DNA of 64,000 bases from assembly GCA_022925895.1 (NCBI GenBank), contig JAKSYS010000009.1:62001-126000 (forward strand). The letters are read 5' to 3'. How positions within the stretch are numbered: position 1 is the stretch's first letter; every line of letters starts with the position of its first letter. The DNA is from Fragilaria crotonensis. Lineage: Eukaryota > Bacillariophyta > Fragilariophyceae > Fragilariales > Fragilariaceae. The notes under the pieces were generated by a model, which was given only the letters and a program-made list of their open reading frames with translations, had not been told where the DNA came from and did no database searches. The position numbers and the translations under genes are program-made. This document shows, in pieces, positions 56,032 through 64,000 of the stretch.

Positions 56032-58385
56032 GGCCTATATGGCTTGCGTTAATCGAAATGTAGTAGGAGGATGGGTTTACGAGGAAGCGAGTTAGTTTGA
56101 ATGTGACCTCGAAGTGTCACGAGGGCACAATGCCACGTGAAAATGACTACCCTCTAACTAAAGTGAACACTCTACGCATAGAGCATTGTGTACAACTGTA
56201 GCATCGGGGCCTATATCGTTCTCAGTCATTGAATTATGGTCATCTCCGAGATGTCGATGTCTCGCCTGGTCATTGATGGTGAAGATTTGCACTTGCTCTC
56301 ACTTTCATCTATCATACCAAGACAACAACAAGACAAATCCGAAATACTCCTACGCGATGAGCGATGAACCATCTACGGGTAGTAGAAATAGAGTACTACG
56401 GTATCCTGTAAACTGTACTCTATAAATGGGGTTAGCATGTATATATATCTACGAGATGTAGGGTGAAGTCATCGGGTCATCATTAGTGGTCATTTTCGAT
56501 GTCGCAATCTACATCACCGCTACCATTCATATGTCATACTAGTACTTGTACGAGTTTGTGCAAAAAGAAGCGCTTTCGTTCTTCCTACTGGAGCAGCGCG
56601 TACGCAGTCTTTATCAAGGAAAAGCACAGTACAGAAATGTAACACAGAACTCCCTACTTAAAATGTCCTTTGGTGATCATGCATGATAAGACGACAATAT
56701 CAAGCAAGACACTAGACACTGAAAAACGCCTCACCTAACAATGCAGAATCTTCCCGTTCTTGATCACTGGCTCAATCAAAACATTTTTGCTAAGGAGTGC
56801 TGTTGATGAACTTATTTTCAAGTGTTTTTTAAACCCAGAGATACGAACGGTTAATATGAGACTGTTGTACTGTTGAACAATACTCCAAGAAAACCGCTGA
56901 CAAATTGGTACAGACAGATGGTATGTTTGAGTCAAAAGACTTTTACCATCAATAGCTAGAACTTCTGTGCTGTTCATAGGTCTGAAAATTCAAAAGGCAT
57001 GGGGCATGGAGTGCATCATTGGTGGAGCTCATAAAGGTGATGTATCGCTGACAGCATTCACGAATGTGGAGTTGTCATAATTTGCTGCAAGAAATTCAGC
57101 AAGCATTGCCAACATCATCAAGCTCAGAATGGGATCACAACAAAATGTCAGACTTTGAGCACACTTGTTTTCTTTGCAATGACTGACTTGTCATAATCAC
57201 TGCACACCTTTGAAGGCCTTTAGCTATGTTTTCAGTGATACATGTTGATAAATTGGAGGCATGCCAATCCTTTAGTTGGAAAGTGATCCTTCTGGTGTAA
57301 TGTTATTGTCAGTGTTGTATGTGGCCAAATTGCTATTGGAAAGACTGGGCCGCCAGGTTGTGAGGGGCAGAAGCAAGCATACCGAGACATCTGTAGGTTT
57401 TGTACTGGCGTTTTATCCTACAAGAATACAATAGTAATAGGAGTTTGCATAGCTTGCCAAAGCTAGTTGGCACTCAGCTCCCAGCCAGCGGCATTGCTTT
57501 TCCTGTTGGACATTTTGTATCACCCTAAACATGCATTCATGCATCCCTATTTATAAGGTAAGTTGAATTGCCATGAACCTTTTTTGCTGCTTTTATGTTG
57601 TCATCATCCTTGCCAAGGCAGACGGGATTTTTAAGAAGAAGAGGCAACTAACAATGACGCATCCTCCTCTCAAGCGGATGATGACACCATTTACATTGGT
57701 GTCCTAACTAGATGATAGCCTCGAGCACTCCAGAGTTGAGCACCATTCCTTAACGGTCTTCCTTCATTCCTCCTATATGTTTGGTAGGTCGTCGCGTCCT
57801 CGCCAATGGCTAGCTACACATTGAATTCTACAGTCCTTGCTGCAGCATCTTGTTGGCAAGGCGGGAGCCTTAAGCAGATTGCAAGCCCCTATCGGTACAC
57901 CCAGAAATGGAATGTCATTAGAAGTGGATCCCGGATATAAGGTTGATGTAGTACCCAGGAATCTGCCTTAGGACAGACCTTTGCATACATCATGCCCTCA
58001 CACAATGGAACAACCAAAAACCATAAGTACTGGAGTATCACGTAACCGGCAACGGCTGGCATGTGCGTCCCAGGTCCCGGTTACGAAGTACTGGAGTACT
58101 CAGTACCCGGTTAGACTGGTATCGTACTCGTATCATACGAACTCGAACCCTGTCACGACTTACCCTTCGGCTTTTCCAGTTAACCAGAACCTTAATAACA
58201 ATAGTCTGCAAACTGTACCGGTAGCGTTCGGATAATACTTTACCCGGTACTCCAGTACAGAAGAAGCGTACTGTGATAACTAGAAAATTGACAGTTGCTT
58301 TTCCTCACTTTTTTTCTTCCGTTGCCTTTTCACCTCGTTTCAATCACAACATCTCTCCTCGAAATTTTACTGTCAAAATAACATC
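56032..58385. other. long intergenic region, divergent promoters of GT61 and kinesin
   Basis: 2.35 kb without a supported gene. 56340-56560 has GTAC words and short AT repeats. 56730-57960 looks unlike the rest: no palindromes, few open frames, and possibly an old decayed insertion of unknown kind. 58020-58260 is again GTAC-rich (GTACTGGAGTACTC, CGGTAGCG). The last 120 bases are C/T-rich and may be the kinesin leader. Confidence 0.45.
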
Positions 58386-61300
58386 ATGCCTCTTGCAAGC
58401 TCCGCTTCCAAAGAAAGGTTGTCCTTGCCAGCGACGATCGACTCTACTACGAAGGTGACACGACCCAAGGCCATCAGGAGACGCCACAGCCTCCGAAGCA
58501 AACGTGACTCGTCGCCAGCGCCTGTTGGCAAGGAAAATGACAATGAAAACAAACATCATGCTAGAGCCACCAAGCATGCTCCCACAAGACCTGGGCCAAC
58601 ACCCTATTATTTGGTACGTTCCTTTCTTCGGAGCTGTTCAGAACTCCTGATTTCATGCTTCTGACAGCAACTGTGTCATTACGTTACGCCCTTCCTCGCA
58701 GGTTGCTGCCGAACGAGAAAGCAAAGGAGAGCATCCATACTCGCCGCGATTAACTCGATCTGCTCAGAAGAAGAAGCCTCTACTCCCTCCATTTGGTCAG
58801 ACGATTGAAAGGACCAGCAGCAGGGGTATTGCTATGTCGTTCTCGCCACCTGACCAGGAAGCCAACCGACGTCGCGAATCAGAAGAACTGGCCAGAAAAA
58901 AGGCTGATTTTGAGCAGCGCGTAAAGCGAGCGAAAGCTAGTGGGCGATACCTTGCATTCTCTCCTACGTCGGGAAGACCTTTGCAGAGTTTTGATGATGA
59001 CGAAGATGCCGGTAAGGACTATGAACTTGCTCGTCTGGTTGGCGGGCAACAAGAAGCGATTCAAAATCTAGAGGGGCAGATGAATCAGTTCTTGATCATG
59101 CAAACAAAATCTTTTGATGAGGGGAATAAGTCTGAGCAACTTGCAGGATTTCAAGCTACGAACGCCCATCTCACCGATGTTAACGCGCGACTTGAAGAGA
59201 CGATCGAACGAATCGAACGGGAGAAGCTGGACCTACAGGATCAAGTGGGAGAGATGAAAGGTCGGCTTCTGGTTGAAACGACTAAGCATGAAACTGAAAT
59301 CACCGTTGCAAAAAACGAGTCGCGCGCGATTCTAGCTGAAAAAGAGATGCTCAACGCCAAGTTCGAGGAGGCCAAGGAGCAATATCTAATCGAACGGACG
59401 CGAATGGAAGCTGAGCTCGACTCCCTGAAGCGAGAGTCTGACATTCGCCTTGAAGGTCTTGGTGAATCGAGAAAGGGGCTGGAAGAGGAGAAGCAAAAGC
59501 TCTATGCTCGAGTGGAAGAGCTTGAGATTAAACTGCTTCATTCCAAGGACCAATACACCGACATGAAGGCCACACAATCTAAGCTCTCCTCCGATAAAGA
59601 ACACCTCATTGACGCCAAGAATCGCTTAGAGAGTGACTTGGAGAAGATAGCGAGTGAGAAGCTATCACTCCAGCAACAAGTGTCAGGATTAAAGCATGAG
59701 CTACATCTCATTCAAACGAAAGTTTTACCAGACGGAGAGGCCAGGTACGACGCGGTTGTAAACGAGCTTGAAATGCAGAAAGAGGCAACCAATTCCGTGG
59801 AGGTGAAATGGAACGACAGTGTACGCCAGCTCGATGATATGAAGCGGAAAATGAATGATTTGGAAAAAGAAAAGGAAGAAGAACGAGTCAACTTCCAGAA
59901 ACTTAACGAAGACAGCGCGAAGGCGTTTGGAAAGCTGGAGCGTGAATCAGCTGAGAAAAATGCACTCATTGATGAACTGAAGAAGGAAATGGATGTTCTC
60001 GCTGCAGATCTCGAAGTTGAGCAACAGAATCGCCAAGCGTTGGCACAAGAACTGAAGCTACAAGGTGACGAAGCAAACAAAGCAATTGATGATCTAGAAG
60101 CTCAAGCAGACGACCTCGCTGCGGAAGTGGAACGCGAAAAGGGCCTTCGTGCTGAATTAAACACGAAACTCCAGAAAAAGGAAGCCGATATGACCGAAGC
60201 AGTCCAAGAGTTGCAGGCACAAGTTATTTCACTGAAGGACGAGGTTGAAGGCGAACGAATTCGTTGTCAACGTGCACAGGATAGCCTTAAGGAAAGCAAC
60301 ACTAATTGGGAAACGTCGTTTGCAGAGGTTAAGGCAGAAACAGAGCGCTTGGCAGCTGAGGTTGAAGACGGGGAGTGTCTTCGTAAGCAACTCGAAGAGC
60401 AGCTCAAGCAAAATAGAATCGATATGAGAGAGGCGGTGGAGGAGCTTCAGGCTCAAATTGAAACATTCGAAGATAAGCTAAGCCTGGCCGATGCGGACAA
60501 GACTCTGCTCGAAGAGAAGCTCGTGGTTGCTAGTTCGTGTATTGAGGAACTCACTGTTGCCAAGCAAGAGGCGCTCTGTCAGAAATCCGATGTCAAGAAA
60601 TGTTTGAGCGACAACGAGAAAAAGATTGAACAGATGGTGCAAACCATTGCATCTCTCAGAGATTCTTTGAGCAAGACTCAGTTGCAGCTTAAGGAAACTC
60701 AGGCAAAGCTCACTTCTTCCCGATTGGAATGCAATGACGCACACAGTCGGTTGGTGACCTTCGATGACCGCGAGGAAGAGTTATTCCGCAAACTTCGTGA
60801 GAGCGATCGTATTCGCCGTGATTTGCATGCGAAGGTCATGCAACTTAGCGGCAACATTCGAGTCTTTGTTCGTGTCAGGCCGGAGCTTCCAGGCGAGAAA
60901 GAAAAGGAATTGAAGCTACTGGATGTAGATCATTCGAACAACGCGAGAAAACGAAAGCACGCTGCAATTGAAGACGCTCCGTTCAAATTCCCTGGAATGT
61001 TTGACTGCAATGGTAACCCAGAGGCAGAAGACTTGTGCAAGAATCTCGTTGAGGTCACGGAGCCTCCCAAAGATCGGGGCGGATTGAAGGAACGCAAGAG
61101 AAAGTGGCGATTCGGCTTCGACAATGTGTTCCCTCCCTCTCAAGGTCAAGAGGAGATCTGGGAAGCTACTGAACCGTTAGTGCAGAGTGCCATCGATGGG
61201 TACAATGTTTGCATCTTTGCTTATGGTCAGACTGGCTCAGGAAAGACGTATACTATGCTCGGTGATCAATCGAACAAGGGCATTGTTTCCCGTGCAGTGG

Positions 61301-61986
61301 AAAAGTTATTCGAGTCAAAGTTGGAAATCGAAACACTGTCAAAAGGCAGGACATTGGTTTCCATAAGCGTGGAACTTCTCGAGATATACAACGAAAAGGT
61401 TCGAGACTTGTTGTCGACGAGCACTATTGAAGATCAGAACTTGAAGGTCAAAAGCAGCGATGTCGAAGGTAATGTGCTTGCCACGACATCCTCGACTGAG
61501 GAAGTGATGCAGATCTTGGAGATCGCCCAATCCAGGCGATGCGTTAAGTCGACCAATTCCAATGCATAGAGTTCTCGCAGTCACATGGTGTTTACAATCC
61601 ACTTTAATGTGACTGCCGATGGGGGCGTGAGTAGGAAGGGAAAGCTTCACGTCTGCGATTTGGCTGGAAGTGAGCGTCTTGACAAAAGTGGAGCTAATGC
61701 ATCTGTTGGAGGCTCACTGCTGCAAGAGACCAAATCAATTAATTCGTCGCTGAGTGTCCTCTCCAATGTGATTGAGAAGCTTCAACAGGGGAGTCAAAAT
61801 GTTCCCTTCCGGGAGTCCAAGTTGACAATGCTTCTTCAAAACAGCTTGGGTGGGAATTCAAAGACATTAGCAATTGTTTGCTGCAATCCACTGGCTTCTC
61901 ACTTCCACGAGAGTCTTTGCAGCTTGCGGTTTGCTGATAAAGTGAACAAGGTTGAACTGAAAGCCAGTTCAAATTTTAGTTGTTAA
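58386..61986 (+). CDS. kinesin-14 (C-terminal motor), one in-frame TAG
   Basis: Minus-end-directed microtubule motor of the KIFC/ncd class. Exon 1 (58386-58613) gives a basic Ser/Thr-rich head, possibly microtubule- or DNA-associated. An 88-base intron (GTACGT...CGCAG) follows. Residues about 120-785 are nearly continuous coiled coil. The neck LHAKVMQLSGNIRVF joins directly to the motor at about 790, which places it in class 14. P-loop GQTGSGKT is near 917, then switch I SSRSH and switch II DLAGSER. A TAG (61567-61569) sits in frame immediately before SSRSH where most kinesins have a variable residue. Everything after it is intact to 61986. CAG or another codon changed to TAG would explain it. 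As written, the motor is truncated and dead. Confidence 0.88.
58614..58701 (+). other. kinesin intron 1
   Basis: 88 bases, GTACGT donor, CCTCGCAG acceptor, phase 0 between TTG and GTT. Confidence 0.75.
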
Positions 61987-62095
61987 AGCGACAGGCTAAT
62001 TGGTGAAAAAGGAGCAGCGGCTTCAGAATACTAGATTATCACGTTATTTGGGAAGTAGCAGACATGAGGTTGCGTTAGCAATAATATGTGTTGAT

Positions 62096-62831
62096 CTACG
62101 ACGATCCACTCGCAGCTGCTTCCTCAAATTCCGCAGCCGCTTTCTCAGTCAGAGGCTCGTCAAACAACGCGCGAGCTACAAATGGTGAGAAAGTAAACGT
62201 ATCAAGTCCAGCCTCGGCGAGACGGGCGATGCTTTCAACACTGCGAAGACTAGCAGCAAGAATTCTAGTTTCACCTTTCAATCCGTCTACGATATCCAGC
62301 ATTCTCATGCATTCCTCCTCCCCCTTCTTCCCTGCGTCGGTCATGCGACCACAATAGGGCGCAATGTACTCGGCACCCACTGATGCTGCCAACAGGGCTT
62401 GTTTCGAGTCGTAGCAAGCGGTTAAACAGATTCGCACTCCCGCCTGGTGCAATAGATGCGCAGCCTCTACTCCCATCATGGTAACTGGCACCTTGACAAC
62501 AATGCGATCTCGGTCTGGTCGACTTAAAGCCATGCCCGTTTCATAAAGTTCCTGCGCAGTTGATCCCCAGGATTGGCACATAAATTCCTCCGTCTGTGTT
62601 AGAGCCCTTCTGGCCAAGTGATGGATGTTTTCGATTGTACAGGGCTGCTGACATTGCTTCAGAATTGTAGGGTTGGTCGTTACCCCGTAGAAAATACCCA
62701 ACTTTAGCAGGGCATCCCACTCAGCAGTATCAGCAGTGTCCAAAAAGAAACGATTTTTCCTCGATAGAGAGGTGTGAATGCAAGAGCTATCGGAACAAAA
62801 TTGCGATGACGAATGCTTGAAATAGTACCAT
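62096..62831 (-). CDS. plastid-targeted transaldolase-like protein
   Basis: The catalytic part (62743-62096, about 215 residues) matches the short transaldolase/fructose-6-phosphate aldolase group. It has LDTADTAEW near the start, GVTTNPTIL, the Schiff-base lysine in VVKVPVT, ACYDSKQALLA and AGLDTFTFSP near the end. It should transfer or cleave dihydroxyacetone units in sugar-phosphate metabolism. ATG 62831 begins MVLFQAFVIAILFR, and after one missing base ALAFTPLYRGK. That is a signal peptide with an ALAF cleavage motif, pointing to the plastid. A second missing base at an AAAAA run is needed to join it to NRFFLDTADT. Without these the enzyme has no ATG. It converges on the kinesin gene (109 bases). 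Confidence 0.78.
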
Positions 62832-63345
62832 GGTGCTAATGGTCAGTGGGACTGAAGGGGATTGCGAAACAGTTAATTAAACGATTCTAAAATCCAAGCA
62901 ATGCAAAATGCAATATGTTTCGTTCAATTTCCCATGCGCTGTAATTTTCATGAGGCCAGTCGAGTACGCATATTGCTCAGTATATTCAGTATTCGTGAGC
63001 CGCATACTGGGTTTGATCATTAATAGTACTGTAGTATTACTGAGCACTGGTAGTATGAAATACTGAGTATATGTTCCTCTATATCGGGCGCCTACGTAGC
63101 TGTGCATGTGTATAGGTTATACGTCATACGTGACGTGTTCCTACAATAGTTTAGTTACAGAAAAACTGAATGAATCATCAATCATCAGTGATGATTGGAT
63201 GATTGATTGGTGATTCATCAGAGATATTGAGATACCTGCCCGCTCGGTTTTCGCGACATCGTGATGCCCCTCTCATATCGCCACACAAATCATTTTCATT
63301 CACATCAGACGTTCCCGACGACGAGGAACAACAGAAACAACACCG
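62832..63345. promoter_or_regulatory. divergent upstream region with a TGATT hairpin
   Basis: Between oppositely oriented starts. At 63171-63222 GAATCATCAATCATC and GATGATTGATTGGTGATTC form an imperfect palindrome about 125-175 bases upstream of ATG 63346. It is a possible protein-binding site or RNA hairpin. GTAC words are few. Confidence 0.45.
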
Positions 63346-64000
63346 ATGAGCTCCGTCTTATTCCACGAACCACCGACAGCGATCGATGTCATCAACGTGG
63401 CAAAGGTCATTTCTGGAGTCGTGATCCTATTCGCCGCCGGAAAGTACGGCTGGACTCCACGTTCCACCATCTATGCAAGCCTCCACATGTCGTATCTAGC
63501 ATGGTTTATGCTAGAACAGTACTTCCTCCCTTCCTTCTGGAATCGCTTCTCAACAGAGGCGAAAGGCCAGGATTGGATGTTTCTAACCTTGTTTATTGGA
63601 GTATTCTACACTCTTCCGGCCTACAATGTGTTCTGTCGCAAGGATCGAGTGACACAAATCTCGCCCCTCATGACCGTAGTTTGCGTCATGATGTTTACTA
63701 TTGGAAGTCTCATCAACACTTCAAGCGATGTATTCATGTATGCGATGAAGGAAGCAACGGCTCCTAAAAAGGTTCTCATAACCACCGGATTGCACCGACT
63801 GTGTCAGAATCCGAATTGGTTCGGTGACTACTTGAGATATTCTTCCTTTTGTTTGAGTTCCGGAAAGGCGTCATCCTTCCTTGTCCTGGCTTTTGTCATG
63901 TTCCTGAATTATGCTACGACAACGCAAGCCGATTTGAAGGGAGGAATGCGCGAAAGATATGGACCCGCTTACGACGAATGGGTGGAGAATGTTCCCAACG
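63346..64000 (+). CDS. multi-span membrane protein, isoprenylcysteine methyltransferase / steroid-reductase-like fold (partial)
   Basis: An uninterrupted frame from ATG 63346 runs off the window after 218 codons. It has five or six hydrophobic spans (VISGVVILFAA, FLTLFIGVFYTLPAY, VVCVMMFTIGS, LVLAFVMFLNYAT). Between them lies GLHRLCQNPNWFGDYLRY, the counterpart of the G-L-x-x-x-x-RNPxYxGD motif of ICMT, NnrU and DUF1295-type enzymes. Near the end, RERYGPAYDEW matches the family's E-x-x-L/R-x-x-x-GxxYxxY tail. It probably modifies a lipid or prenylated substrate in the ER membrane. The exact reaction cannot be told. Confidence 0.7.
   Translation, partial: MSSVLFHEPPTAIDVINVAKVISGVVILFAAGKYGWTPRSTIYASLHMSYLAWFMLEQYFLPSFWNRFSTEAKGQDWMFLTLFIGVFYTLPAYNVFCRKDRVTQISPLMTVVCVMMFTIGSLINTSSDVFMYAMKEATAPKKVLITTGLHRLCQNPNWFGDYLRYSSFCLSSGKASSFLVLAFVMFLNYATTTQADLKGGMRERYGPAYDEWVENVPN

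Noticed and set aside
1-64000. LTR retroelement or other virus-like element
   Set aside because: No long terminal repeats, primer-binding site, reverse transcriptase, integrase or capsid-like frame was recognised.
1-64000. tRNA or rRNA genes
   Set aside because: No cloverleaf with matching internal promoter boxes and no rRNA core sequence was found by eye; a dedicated search could still find one.

Overview
This window reads as nuclear DNA of a diatom or close stramenopile relative. The reasons are: introns of 72-128 bases with GT-AG ends; presequences with an -AF- cleavage motif typical of secondary plastids (genes at 49138 and 62831); a full CBP/p300-type acetyltransferase; long polyglutamine tracts; and a diatom-type cell-surface protein and LRR protein. 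I cannot name the species. Overall composition is near 46-48% GC by eye. About 19 protein genes are supported, often in convergent or divergent pairs, separated by intergenic DNA very rich in GTAC palindromes.

Layout. 1-3.3 kb: low-confidence coding sequence, then a 13-repeat ankyrin protein. 4.1-12.1 kb: HMG-box protein, condensin subunit CAP-G, eIF3i, 3-ketodihydrosphingosine reductase. 12.1-21 kb: mostly non-coding, with a small secreted-protein gene, an LRR gene, an inverted-repeat hairpin and a 1.2 kb MITE. 20.8-31.5 kb: two truncated TAZ-finger copies followed by the full CBP/p300 gene. 31.9-39.1 kb: copine, dynamin-like GTPase, mitochondrial ABC transporter of the ATM1 type. 39.5-47.4 kb: two tandem copies of an unusual ubiquitin-like / 2-oxoglutarate oxygenase / RING protein, with a fold-back element and a GCR1-like fragment between them. 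47.5-56 kb: ADPRM-type phosphodiesterase, plastid protein, YheT-like hydrolase, GT61 glycosyltransferase. 58.4-64 kb: kinesin-14, plastid transaldolase-like protein, and the start of a multi-membrane-span methyltransferase-like protein that runs off the end.

Most genes are unrelated housekeeping functions (chromatin, translation, lipid, iron-sulphur export, Golgi glycosylation, plastid) and form no pathway. The two locally coherent systems are both tandem duplications: the CBP 5' end copied twice into stand-alone TAZ-finger units, and the ubiquitin-oxygenase-RING pair, whose copies share 5' leaders and 3' flanks that carry a scrap of the neighbouring ABC transporter gene.

A caution applies throughout. 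At least ten conserved genes are interrupted by single-base shifts, several at homopolymer runs, and three or four by a lone in-frame stop. The distribution suggests consensus errors in the assembly more than mass gene death, so coordinates across these breaks are approximate.
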